Position numbers and translations under genes: made by a program. The notes below the pieces were generated by a model. It made no database searches and was not told the origin of the DNA. It worked only from the letters and a program-made list of their open reading frames with translations. Below, in pieces: positions 26,420 through 34,443 of a stretch of DNA of 64,000 bases (positions are counted from its first letter, which is position 1; the number at the start of each line of letters is the position of its first letter). Source of the DNA: Spongiibacter tropicus DSM 19543 (lineage in GTDB: Bacteria; Pseudomonadota; Gammaproteobacteria; Pseudomonadales; Spongiibacteraceae); NCBI RefSeq assembly GCF_000420325.1, contig NZ_ATUS01000005.1:124001-188000 (forward strand), read 5' to 3'.

Positions 26420-26881
26420 TCAGGCGGCCAGGTTGGCGCAATCCTGACAGAGGCAATGCAGTTCCAGTTGCGGACTTTTCAGCACATAGCCCGCCTGACT
26501 GACATTGTCCTTCAGTGTATTGATCAAATCTTTTTTAATGCCGATTTCCTTCACCGTGCCGCATTCATCGCAGATCAAAAACTGCGGGACTTCGTGTCGG
26601 TGATCGCAACTGATATGTGAGCAGGCCACATATTTGTTGGCAAGGTGAAGCTTATGGACCAGATTTTCACCTTCCAGAAAATCCAGAATACGGTACACGG
26701 ACATGGGGGGAATCGGCTCGTCGAAGGTTTTGCCGCAGTAGTCGGCCAGCTCGTAGGCCGACATCGCCTTGTTGCTTTCCAGTAATCCCGACAGCACCCG
26801 CTTGCGCTTTTCCGTCAGCCGGGCACCGTGAGCACGGCAGTTGGCTTCGGCGCGATCGAGAATTTGGGCGGTGGTGTGCAT
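26420..26881 (-). CDS. zur: Zur, zinc-responsive Fur-family repressor
   Basis: A 153-residue Fur-family protein from ATG 26881 (an upstream ATG at 26905 would overlap the preceding gene and gives eight extra residues). The N-terminal winged helix (RLTEKRKRVLSGLLESNKAMSAYELAD, MSVYRILDFLEGENLVHKL) is followed by the dimerisation domain. That domain has two Cys pairs, FLICDECG and LHCLCQDC, for the structural zinc, and His residues (CSHISCDHRHE) for regulatory zinc. The neighbours are all zinc-starvation genes and Zur-like boxes occur at 24678 and 32233, so Zur rather than Fur is the right call. It probably represses its own operon when zinc is plentiful. Confidence 0.9.
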   Translation of the reverse strand: MHTTAQILDRAEANCRAHGARLTEKRKRVLSGLLESNKAMSAYELADYCGKTFDEPIPPMSVYRILDFLEGENLVHKLHLANKYVACSHISCDHRHEVPQFLICDECGTVKEIGIKKDLINTLKDNVSQAGYVLKSPQLELHCLCQDCANLAA

Positions 26882-26888
26882 GATGGGC

Positions 26889-27419
26889 TTACCTGAAGGA
26901 AACATTGTCCCGGCTATTATCCAGTGTTAACGCGCCCTGTCGACCTCCAACAAGCCATTGCACCGACAGTAAGTTCAGCGCAGGGTATTTGCTCAGCAGA
27001 TCAGTTTGCAGACCGCGCAGTGTTGATGGGCGTTCACAATGGAAGCGGTAGCGCGCCTCAATATCCCTGTGAGCAACATCGCGGTGCTCGTCCGAGCCGG
27101 GCTCGAATCGCTCGTCGATATTGGTCCACTGCTCACGCAGTTGGCACTGGCCGCCTTGCAGTTGCAGGCGCTGCTGGACATCGCCCAGTTCTTTGCGCAG
27201 CGCAGTGAGCCGACGTTTCTCCGCCTGGCTGTTTGCGCGGTGCTCGAAGCCAAGCAGATTCATGGCCGCCGAGTCGAGATGGATCTCGAGTGCTTTTCCT
27301 TCCACCGCCACGGTCAGTGTGGCCTGACCGTGAACATGTGCACTCGGCAAGGCCGGCTCATCAGCGTGTGTCGCCAGAACTAGCGTCAACAGGCCAATCA
27401 GCCCGCTGGTCTTGAGCAA
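26889..27419 (-). CDS. DUF2796 periplasmic zinc-binding protein (ZrgA-like)
   Basis: About 176 residues from a TTG at 27419. The signal peptide reads LLKTSGLIGLLTLVLATHAD, and mature DUF2796 starts with SAHVHGQATLTVAVEGKALEIHLD, containing the conserved HVHG. The rest has a coiled helix (AEKRRLTALRKELGDVQQRL) and histidines in DEHRDVAHRDIEARYRFHC. In Vibrio cholerae the DUF2796 protein ZrgA is the periplasmic part of a zinc uptake system. The frame stays open upstream to 27566, but that part overlaps the receptor gene. The start codon is therefore uncertain; the TTG was chosen because it gives a clean signal peptide. Confidence 0.82.
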   Translation of the reverse strand: MLKTSGLIGLLTLVLATHADEPALPSAHVHGQATLTVAVEGKALEIHLDSAAMNLLGFEHRANSQAEKRRLTALRKELGDVQQRLQLQGGQCQLREQWTNIDERFEPGSDEHRDVAHRDIEARYRFHCERPSTLRGLQTDLLSKYPALNLLSVQWLVGGRQGALTLDNSRDNVSFR

Positions 27420-27434
27420 GCGCTGACGCCGCCA

Positions 27435-27452
27435 CGGGGAGTCGAATCCCCG
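27435..27452. other. Intercistronic hairpin between receptor and DUF2796 genes
   Basis: CGGGGA, loop GTCGAA, TCCCCG: a perfect 6-bp stem in the 52-base gap. On the minus strand the loop TTCGAC resembles a tRNA T-loop, but no cloverleaf can be built around it. It may be a processing or stability element. Confidence 0.45.
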
Positions 27453-27471
27453 CTGCCGCGTCGTGCAGGGC

Positions 27472-29892
27472 TTAGAAGCTGCCACGCAGACCAATGCTGA
27501 TATTCCGGCCAGGAAGGGGAGCCAGGTCTTTGAGGAATGAAGAGTGGACTCGCGCTTCTTCATCACTCAGGTTGCTGCCCTTGACGTAGACGGTCACATC
27601 GCCGTTGCGCGTGTCGCCGAGCCCGGCGAAGGTGTACGCCAGCTCTGCATCCATCAGCGTGTAGGCGCCGGTGGTGGTTTCGAGTTCGGCTACGCGATCC
27701 TGCTCAAAGTAGCGGCTCATGCCAAACGCGGCATTCCAGCCGTTAAGCGCATAGCGCAGTTCGCCACCCAGACGCGCGGGGGGAATACGAGGCAGGTTGC
27801 CACCGTCTTTAAGCTTGCCGCGAGTGGTGTCGGCCATCAGTGTCAGTTTCAGCGGGCTGGCGAGTTGCCAGGCCAGTTGAGCCTCTACACCGTAAAGGGT
27901 GGCGTCGGCCTGCTGGAAGACGTAGACCGGGAAGTCGTCATGGCCGTGTTCGTGCTCCTCTTCGCCGCCAGCTTCCTCTTCGTGATCGTGACCACTGATA
28001 TCGCCACTGCTGTACCCAGTGCTTTGCTGATAGTAGAAATCATCAATTTCGTTGTAGAAGAAGTTGAGTACCCAGGCGATGTTGCCGGAGTGTTTGCGCA
28101 GGCTCAGGTCGATATTGTTGGACACTTCCTCAGTGACATCGTCGTGGTAGTGGAAGTGGGGGTGGTCACCCGCATGCAGATCGAAGACCGCACCCACTTC
28201 AAACGCGCCACTGCCAATGTGCGGGCCATAGGAGAACAGCTCGGCAGCACTCGGTGCGCGCTGGGCGTGGGTCAATGAGATGCCGGCGTTATAGCCTGGT
28301 GTGAATTCCCAGACCAGTCCGGCGGACAGACTGATGGGGGTGAACTCCATATCGTCGAAGTGTTGCAGGGTGTGGCTGTCAGCCTCGTCTTCGGCGTGGT
28401 GATCTTCCCATTCAATCGGGTCGGCTTTGATGTTGACTTGCTCCACACGCGCGCCCAGTTGCACCAGCACATCGCCAATATGCTTCTCTTCCATCAGGGC
28501 GATGGCGTAGCTTTCCGTTTTCGCCGGTGGGGTAAAGGCTTCCTCGCCAATGGCTTCAAAGTCGGAATGCGTCACTTCCACAGACACCGCGCCTCGCCAG
28601 CCTGCCATCTCCTGCATCAACAGGTCTACGCGGGCCTGCAGGGTTTCATTGCGGAAAATGGTGCCGACTTCACCGCCCTCAATCTCCTTGTGTTCGTAAT
28701 CGGTATAGCCGATGCGGGTGTTAATGCCGCTCAGCAGGGGCGTATCCAGCGACAGTTCGCTGATCAGCTGCCAGCGGTCCTGCACCAGATCGGATTGCAC
28801 GGCCACGTCTTCTTCATGCTCTTCGTGTTCTTCCTCGCCCTCGTGTTCTTCTTCCTCGTGAGCGTGGCTGTGGCCGGGAATACCGTTCAAGCGCTCCAGG
28901 CGACCGTAGGACAGGCCCACATAGCCGTTATCCAGCAACCAGCTACCGCCAATATTGAAGCCCTTGCTTTCCGAGGCGCTGTTTTCCAGCACACCGTCGC
29001 GGCCTTCCTCATGCTCCTCTTCGTGCTCGTCTTCATGGTCATGCTCTTCCTCAAGCGCTGCAGCGCCGGGAATTTCGTAGTTATTGCCGTCGCGTTTGAA
29101 GCCGTCTATGTGGACGGCAAACTGCTCGGTGCCGCCGGTGTAGGCGAAGGACGCCTCGTTTTCGTCGGCAACGCTGTTGTGGCCGATGGCGAAGGCGCCG
29201 CGCTCTTCACTGGAAGACGGCACGCGGTCGTCGACAATATTGATCACACCACCAATAGCACCAGAGCCGTAGAACAGCGTGGCGGGGCCGCGCAGAATTT
29301 CAATTTGCTCGGCAGTGCTGGCCTCAGTGGATACCACGTGGTCGGGGCCGACCCGCGAGGCGTCGCTGACGTCCAGGCCATTCTGGGTAATCAACACGCG
29401 AGGGCCGTTAAGGCCGCGAATAATGGGGCTGCTGGCAACCGGACCAAAATAACTGGAGTGCACGCCCACTTCATTTTTCAAGGTTTCGCCCAGCGTTGAG
29501 GCCTGCTTGCGGCGCAGGTCTTCGCCGGAAACGACCGTCACCGGCTGAGCGGACTCCATCACAGAGATATGCAGCGGCACGGCGGTCACGTCGACTTGCT
29601 CAATTACCGAGCGGTAGAGTTTTACCGTCAGTGTGCCGCGGTGTTCACCGTGCAGGTGAAGCGTTTCGTGACTGTAGCCGGGCGCGTTGATATGCACCTC
29701 GTCAACCTGGCTGTCGTCCACGTTGAGTTTGAAATTACCGAGGCTGTCGGTCGTTGCGGTTTGCTGGCTGCCCAGCAGCTCGATGGTGGCGCCGGCGACC
29801 GGTTTACCGTTGGCATCCTGCACCTGCCCAGACAGGGCATGTCCCAGGCTGGAGAGCGTTAGCAGTGCGAGAAAGCTCGCAGAACGTTTCAT
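27472..29892 (-). CDS. znuD: ZnuD-like TonB-dependent receptor for zinc, with His/Glu-rich loops
   Basis: An 806-residue receptor. A signal peptide is followed by a carboxypeptidase-regulatory-like (CarbopepD) domain at about 20-90 (SGQVQDANGKPVAGATIELLG), then the plug (IIRGLNGPRVLITQNGLDVSD, ILRGPATLFYGSGAIGGVINI) and a barrel ending ISIGLRGSF. Three loops are remarkably rich in His and Glu (for example EEEHDHEDEHEEEHEE, HSHAHEEEEHEGEEEHEEHE and EEEAGGEEEHEHGHDD), as in Neisseria ZnuD, where such loops capture zinc. Position inside a Zur/ZigA/DksA2 operon supports zinc import across the outer membrane. The gene symbol is by resemblance. It lies 50 bp after the DUF1826 gene. Confidence 0.88.
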   Translation of the reverse strand: MKRSASFLALLTLSSLGHALSGQVQDANGKPVAGATIELLGSQQTATTDSLGNFKLNVDDSQVDEVHINAPGYSHETLHLHGEHRGTLTVKLYRSVIEQVDVTAVPLHISVMESAQPVTVVSGEDLRRKQASTLGETLKNEVGVHSSYFGPVASSPIIRGLNGPRVLITQNGLDVSDASRVGPDHVVSTEASTAEQIEILRGPATLFYGSGAIGGVINIVDDRVPSSSEERGAFAIGHNSVADENEASFAYTGGTEQFAVHIDGFKRDGNNYEIPGAAALEEEHDHEDEHEEEHEEGRDGVLENSASESKGFNIGGSWLLDNGYVGLSYGRLERLNGIPGHSHAHEEEEHEGEEEHEEHEEDVAVQSDLVQDRWQLISELSLDTPLLSGINTRIGYTDYEHKEIEGGEVGTIFRNETLQARVDLLMQEMAGWRGAVSVEVTHSDFEAIGEEAFTPPAKTESYAIALMEEKHIGDVLVQLGARVEQVNIKADPIEWEDHHAEDEADSHTLQHFDDMEFTPISLSAGLVWEFTPGYNAGISLTHAQRAPSAAELFSYGPHIGSGAFEVGAVFDLHAGDHPHFHYHDDVTEEVSNNIDLSLRKHSGNIAWVLNFFYNEIDDFYYQQSTGYSSGDISGHDHEEEAGGEEEHEHGHDDFPVYVFQQADATLYGVEAQLAWQLASPLKLTLMADTTRGKLKDGGNLPRIPPARLGGELRYALNGWNAAFGMSRYFEQDRVAELETTTGAYTLMDAELAYTFAGLGDTRNGDVTVYVKGSNLSDEEARVHSSFLKDLAPLPGRNISIGLRGSF

Positions 29893-29942
29893 ACAAAAAC
29901 TCCTAGTTGAATCATTAATCCGGCAGCGCTGAGCGCGACCAT

Positions 29943-30611
29943 TTAAGCAAAATCCAGGGTGAGTAACAGTCGTGTTTCACCATTCGGCACGCAGGGAGAG
30001 CGGTGCACCAGTCCCGCGCCCTCATTGCCCGCCCATTGTTCGCCCTTCAGCAGCGCCACATCGCCCGCGGCTAACTGGCAGATAGCTGCTGGTGACGGAT
30101 ATAAGCCGCTGTCGGCATCGCTAAGTCCCTGGCTACCCGCGCCAAGCTTGCGGCGATCCACTACCTCGTGGGGTAGCCACTCGGTTGCGGGGCCGGTGTA
30201 GGTACAAATCAGGCGACAGGGTACGTGGTCAATGTGAAACTTTGGGCACATCTCTGATCGCAGGGCATTCATCCTGAGTCCACAGCTGCGCAGATCGAAC
30301 AGGCAGCAGAACATCTCGGTGAGTAGGAGAAGATCCGCGGCCAGATGCGGATAGGCAGCGATGCCCGGCAGGGCGCGGTCGACATCGCTGGCCGCTCTCA
30401 GTACCACCCGGTGGTCACTCAGCCCCCCGGCGCGCAGCAGCGCACGGGCGTCTTCCTGCAGGAGCGGTGGCGACTGCTGGCGCCGCCACACGGCCATATT
30501 CACGTCGTCCTGATAAATTTCGGTCAGGCGTTCCGGCGAGTGGCCCAGTACGGCGTGCCGGAAGCTTGCTGTTGCCGTCGTGACAGGGCTTGTGTGCTGA
30601 GCGGCAATCAT
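29943..30611 (-). CDS. DUF1826 domain protein of the zinc regulon
   Basis: About 222 residues from ATG 30611, which overlaps the zigA stop in an ATGA. The diagnostic stretch is [27 protein letters not shown] around residues 125-152, given here in part: [13 protein letters not shown] and [11 protein letters not shown]. The His-x-Asp-His/Cys arrangement looks like a metal site. The function is unknown. The family is recurrently encoded next to COG0523 GTPases and under predicted Zur control, as here. It is soluble, without signal peptide or membrane helix. Confidence 0.82.
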   Translation of the reverse strand: MIAAQHTSPVTTATASFRHAVLGHSPERLTEIYQDDVNMAVWRRQQSPPLLQEDARALLRAGGLSDHRVVLRAASDVDRALPGIAAYPHLAADLLLLTEMFCCLFDLRSCGLRMNALRSEMCPKFHIDHVPCRLICTYTGPATEWLPHEVVDRRKLGAGSQGLSDADSGLYPSPAAICQLAAGDVALLKGEQWAGNEGAGLVHRSPCVPNGETRLLLTLDFA

Positions 30612-31816
30612 GCTCCGTCTCCCCAACGTGGAAACGGATCGGGCAGTTGCTGCCAGTAAGCCCGTCCGGCCAGCAGTTCTTCCTCGCTGAGCAGGCAGTT
30701 GTCCAGTGCTTCCGTAATCGTTCGAGCGTCCAGGTTCTGTCCGATAAATACCAGCTCCTGACGCATATCGCCGAAAGGTTCCTGCCAGTTTTTATGGATC
30801 GAGGCGAGATAGTCCTCATCTTCAGGCCAGCGGTCTCTGGGGACGGCTTTCCAGAACAGTCCTGCGAAACCATAGCGCGCCATGCCGCCAGCCTGACTCC
30901 ATTGCCCGGCGAACTCGGGGCGGCTGGCCAGCCAGAAGTAGCCCTTGGAACGTATCAGCTTTCCCTGGATGTCTTTGCTGTGCAGAAAGTCGTAAAACTT
31001 TTGCGGATGAAAGGGGCGGCGCGCGGTGTAACTGAAACTGCTGATGCCGTATTCCTCGGTTTCCGGTACATGCTCACCGCGCATTTCTTTCAGCCAGCCC
31101 GGCGCCTGCTGAGCGCGTTCGAAGCTGAATTTGCCCGTGCCCAGAATGCGTCCAGCGGGAATGTCACCGTTGCTTACCGGCAGGATGTCCGCTTCTGTAT
31201 TGAGCGTTTTGATCACCGCAATAAGGCGTTGCAGAGTGGCTTGGTCCACCAGATCCGTCTTGCTGATCAGAATAATATCGGCGAACTCCACCTGGTCCAC
31301 CAGCAAGTCAGCCACACTGCGCTCGTCAGCCTCACCCAGATGTTCATCCGTTTCCTGCAGGAATTTCGCCTCGTCGTAATCGCGCAGAAAATTCACGGCA
31401 TCAACGACGGTCACCATGGTGTCCAGGCGGGCGACATCGGACAGGCTCACGCCTTGTTCATCGGCAAAGGTAAAGGTTTCCGCAACGGGGAGAGGCTCTG
31501 AAATGCCCGTGGACTCGATCAACAGGTAGTCAAAACGTCCTTCATCGGCCAGTCGGCGCACTTCCAACAGCAGGTCTTCGCGCAGGGTGCAGCAAATACA
31601 GCCGTTGCTCATTTCCACCAGTTTTTCTTCGCTGCGGTTGAGGGCAACGTCATTCTGCACGGCGCTGGCGTCGATATTGATCTCGCTCATATCGTTGACA
31701 ATCACCGCGACCCTGCGGCCTTCCCGGTTATTCAGTACATGACTGAGAACGGTGGTTTTCCCTGCGCCGAGAAAACCGGAAAGTACCGTTACGGGCAGGC
31801 GTTCAGCGTTTGCCAT
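30608..31816 (-). CDS. zigA: ZigA-type COG0523 GTPase
   Basis: A 402-residue GTPase from ATG 31816; the frame extends upstream through dksA2 but that part is a shadow. The P-loop is GFLGAGKTT (14-22), the CxCC motif is NGCICC (Cys73, Cys75, Cys76), and [15 protein letters not shown] is the G3/switch region. SKTDLV is the base-recognition motif and a CobW_C domain runs over about 270-375 ([23 protein letters not shown]). This matches the larger ZigA/YeiR-like branch induced by zinc limitation in Acinetobacter and Pseudomonas. It overlaps dksA2 by 14 bases upstream and DUF1826 by four downstream, so the three are tightly coupled. Confidence 0.92.
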   Translation of the reverse strand: MANAERLPVTVLSGFLGAGKTTVLSHVLNNREGRRVAVIVNDMSEINIDASAVQNDVALNRSEEKLVEMSNGCICCTLREDLLLEVRRLADEGRFDYLLIESTGISEPLPVAETFTFADEQGVSLSDVARLDTMVTVVDAVNFLRDYDEAKFLQETDEHLGEADERSVADLLVDQVEFADIILISKTDLVDQATLQRLIAVIKTLNTEADILPVSNGDIPAGRILGTGKFSFERAQQAPGWLKEMRGEHVPETEEYGISSFSYTARRPFHPQKFYDFLHSKDIQGKLIRSKGYFWLASRPEFAGQWSQAGGMARYGFAGLFWKAVPRDRWPEDEDYLASIHKNWQEPFGDMRQELVFIGQNLDARTITEALDNCLLSEEELLAGRAYWQQLPDPFPRWGDGA

Positions 31817-32165
31817 AATGCTTTTCCTTCTCTTCCATTTGCACTTTAACTTCCGCGCAGTACTCGGCTGTGGGGCGCGCGCGAAGTCGCTCGAGGCCGA
31901 TCTCTTCACCGCTCTCCAAGCAGTAGCCGTACTCGCCATCGCGGATGCGCCGAAGTGCTGCGTCGATTTTGCGCAGCAGGCGGGTTTCCCGCTCCACGGT
32001 GCGCAATGCCAGCCGCGTGTCTTCCTCGTGCTGTGCCCGATCGGCTTCGTCGCCGGGTTCAGCGCGTTCGCCCAGTGTGTTTTGTGCCTGCCGGATCGTT
32101 GCCAGGGTGTTTTCGCGCAGGGCATTGAGCTGGCGAGAAAACGCCGCGAGGTGGTCTGGGTTCAT
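31803..32165 (-). CDS. dksA2: DksA2-type zinc-independent DksA paralogue
   Basis: A 120-residue DksA/TraR-family protein from ATG 32165, which has GGGAG just upstream (16 further in-frame codons have no ribosome site). The N-terminus is a coiled coil. The C-terminal zinc-finger region keeps only two of four cysteines: Cys82-x2-Ser85 and Cys103-x2-Val106. In Pseudomonas aeruginosa DksA2, the same loss makes the protein fold without zinc, letting it replace zinc-containing DksA during starvation. It acts with ppGpp on RNA polymerase. It is the first gene of the operon, 68 bp downstream of the Zur-like box at 32233-32250. Confidence 0.9.
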   Translation of the reverse strand: MNPDHLAAFSRQLNALRENTLATIRQAQNTLGERAEPGDEADRAQHEEDTRLALRTVERETRLLRKIDAALRRIRDGEYGYCLESGEEIGLERLRARPTAEYCAEVKVQMEEKEKHYGKR

Positions 32166-32232
32166 ATAGCTCCCGTCGCGATCTCGGTGTTGTCTGGCAA
32201 AGGTTTCGGGCATCGGTCCGGTAGTCGACTCA

Positions 32233-32250
32233 GATATGATACAACATATC
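32233..32250. promoter_or_regulatory. Zur-box-like palindrome upstream of dksA2
   Basis: GATATGATACAACATATC, two mismatches from the palindrome GATATGTTATAACATATC, inside the larger inverted repeat TATGATA-N5-TATCATA (32235-32253). It lies 68 bp before the dksA2 ATG and shares most of its core with 24678-24695. It probably controls the whole operon from dksA2 to the COG0523 gene. Confidence 0.75.
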
Positions 32251-32368
32251 ATAATTCGCCAAAGATGGATTGTGCAATGGTTTTGTCGAAGGAATTCAGT
32301 GGCAGGAAAGGGAGGTCGGCAAAGGCGTGCAGTTACGACCACCCTACAAATAAGAATCATTAGTATTT

Positions 32369-32387
32369 GATAATGACAACCATTGCT
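32369..32387. promoter_or_regulatory. Fur-box-like site upstream of the TonB receptor at 32467
   Basis: GATAATGACAACCATTGCT matches 14 of 19 bases of the classical Fur box (GATAATGATAATCATTATC), with a further GAATCATTAGTATTTG stretch just upstream. It lies 80 bp before the receptor start and suggests iron control, in contrast to the Zur box on the dksA2 side of the same gap. Confidence 0.5.
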
Positions 32388-32466
32388 GATAGTGTGATCT
32401 AGCGTTGGGTGATCGTCCCTCGCAACCCCCGGTTTCCGCTATTCATAAAAGTGAATCAACTTGCCC

Positions 32467-34443
32467 ATGGCATCGACCAGTCAGAATCGTTTTCGTCGAG
32501 GCGTGTTTTGTGCGCCCGTATTTTTCGGCATCTATTGCTTAGCAAGCTCGACCGGCGCTCTGGGCGACAGCGCGTCCTCCTCAGCGGACACGCGGCCAAG
32601 GCTGCTGGAAACCGTTGTCGTGACGGGGACGCGCACCCCGTACTCGTTGGCCGATGCGCCGGTAGAGGTTCAACTGATCGGCCCGGAGGATATCGAGGCT
32701 TCCGGCGCGAGGGATGTCGCGGAGTTGCTGGAGCGCGAAGGAGGTGTGTATGCCAGTCGCGAATCCGGGCGCGGGACCTCCATTCAGATTCAGGGTTTGT
32801 CTTCCGAGCATGTGCTGGTACTGGTTAACGGGCGGCGGATGATCGGTCGCATTAATGGTGCGATTGATCTCAGCCGTTTTCATATTGCCGATATCGAGCG
32901 CGTGGAGATTGTAAAAGGACCGTCCTCGGCGCTGTATGGCGGCGATGCGCTGGGTGGGGTGGTGAACATCATTACCCGCCGAGGTGCGGATGGCGAGCCG
33001 GGCGGCGTCGTCACCCTGAGAGGTGATAGTGAGGGCAACGGCGATGCCTTTGCGCGTGCCGACCTCGTCGCCGATTCGGTCTCGGCCTCGGTCTCGGCGG
33101 GCCACAGCCGTCTGGCGGGGTTCGATCTGGATGACTCGACCTTCGCTGAAGATGGTGTAAGCGGAGAGTCCAGCTTTGGCAGCCTCAGTGGACGCTGGCA
33201 GGCCAGTGAGGGTTTTGATCTGGGCTTTGATGCGTCCTATTCGCTGGACGATACCGAGCGGCGTGATGGTGGCACTGGCGGTAAGCAATACGCCACCTAC
33301 AAGCAAATTGAAGAAGTGAGGGTGGGGGTTCAGCCGCGTATTCACTTTGACGACAGCAGTCTGACACTGGATATGTATTACAACCGCTACGCTGACCAGT
33401 TCCTGCAGGACCAGTTGGGCAGTACAGAAAATACGATTGACGAAGAAACCATCAACGAACTGCTGTTTGGCGGCGGGCAGTGGGATGTCTCTCCCGGCTG
33501 GCTGAATACCCTGCCGGGCCAGCACACGCTGTCACTGGGGGCCGAGTTTCAGTTGGAGCGCCTGGACGCTGACCGGCTGGGGCAATCCGCCGAGCGGGAT
33601 CGGCAGTCATTGTATGTACAGGACGATATTCTGCTCGGCAATGAGCGACTTCATCTGATTCCCGGTGTGCGCTTTGATCGCGACTCCCAGTTTGGTCAGC
33701 AGGTTTCGCCCAAGCTGTCACTGCGCTATGACATCAGTGACAGCCTGTTTACCCGGCTCGGTTTCGGGCGGGGTTATCGGCCCCCCAGTTTCCGCGAGCT
33801 GTTGCTGCGCTTTGATAACCCGGCCGTGGGTTACCGGGTAGAGGGCGAGCTGGATCTCGAACCCGAGAAAAGCACCGGCTTTAACGCTGGTCTCACCTGG
33901 CTGGCAGGTGAACAACATAGCGTGTCGATTTCGGCCTTCCACAATGATGTGGACGAGCTGATTGAAATTATTCAGGTCGAGAGCACGCCCACCATTCTGT
34001 TCAGTTACCGCAATGTGGCGCATGCCACGGTCTCCGGTGTCGATGTGCAATGGACCTGGCAGGGGCAGACATGGCCGCTGCGGCTGGAGCTGGGTTATGG
34101 CCACCTGTGGAGTGAGGACGAAGCTACCGGCGACGAGTTGTCGGGGCGTCCCGAACAGCGCGTCAATCTTGCCGTGTCGCTGGACAAACCACGCTACTCA
34201 TTGGGATTGCGTGGCACCTGGACCGGTGAGCGCGTATTTGCGGTTGAGCTGGACAGTGGCGGCGCACCCACCAGTGCCGGCGACGCAGAGGCCTATGCGC
34301 TGGTCGATGCGCGAGCCAGTTGGAAAGGCTTTGCATCGCTGCTGTTATCGCTGGGGGTGGACAATATGACCGACGCTGGTGACCCCCAGTACCTGCCCAT
34401 CCAACCCCGTAGTTATTACCTGGAAGTCAGTTGGAGTTTGTAA
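32467..34443 (+). CDS. TonB-dependent receptor, heme/siderophore type, paired with HmuY-like lipoprotein
   Basis: A 658-residue receptor from ATG 32467 (a TTG two codons earlier is possible). A signal peptide precedes a TonB box/plug start LETVVVTGTRTPYSLADAPV. The plug has IQIQGLSSEHVLVLVNGRRMIGR (in two halves, IQIQGLSSEHVL and VLVNGRRM) and VEIVKGPSSALYGGDALGGVVNI. The barrel contains YRPPSFRELLLRFDNPAVGY and ends YYLEVSWSL. The plug type is that of the HmuR/BtuB/FecA branch. Its stop overlaps the start of the HmuY-like gene (TAATG), so the two form a unit, most likely for heme or a related iron chelate. A Fur-like site precedes it. Confidence 0.9.
   Translation: MASTSQNRFRRGVFCAPVFFGIYCLASSTGALGDSASSSADTRPRLLETVVVTGTRTPYSLADAPVEVQLIGPEDIEASGARDVAELLEREGGVYASRESGRGTSIQIQGLSSEHVLVLVNGRRMIGRINGAIDLSRFHIADIERVEIVKGPSSALYGGDALGGVVNIITRRGADGEPGGVVTLRGDSEGNGDAFARADLVADSVSASVSAGHSRLAGFDLDDSTFAEDGVSGESSFGSLSGRWQASEGFDLGFDASYSLDDTERRDGGTGGKQYATYKQIEEVRVGVQPRIHFDDSSLTLDMYYNRYADQFLQDQLGSTENTIDEETINELLFGGGQWDVSPGWLNTLPGQHTLSLGAEFQLERLDADRLGQSAERDRQSLYVQDDILLGNERLHLIPGVRFDRDSQFGQQVSPKLSLRYDISDSLFTRLGFGRGYRPPSFRELLLRFDNPAVGYRVEGELDLEPEKSTGFNAGLTWLAGEQHSVSISAFHNDVDELIEIIQVESTPTILFSYRNVAHATVSGVDVQWTWQGQTWPLRLELGYGHLWSEDEATGDELSGRPEQRVNLAVSLDKPRYSLGLRGTWTGERVFAVELDSGGAPTSAGDAEAYALVDARASWKGFASLLLSLGVDNMTDAGDPQYLPIQPRSYYLEVSWSL

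Noticed and set aside
27435-27452. tRNA gene suggested by a GGGGATTCGACTCCCC-type T-arm on the minus strand
   Set aside because: No acceptor, D-arm or anticodon arm can be paired around it, and it lies in a 52-base intercistronic gap between two coding genes.
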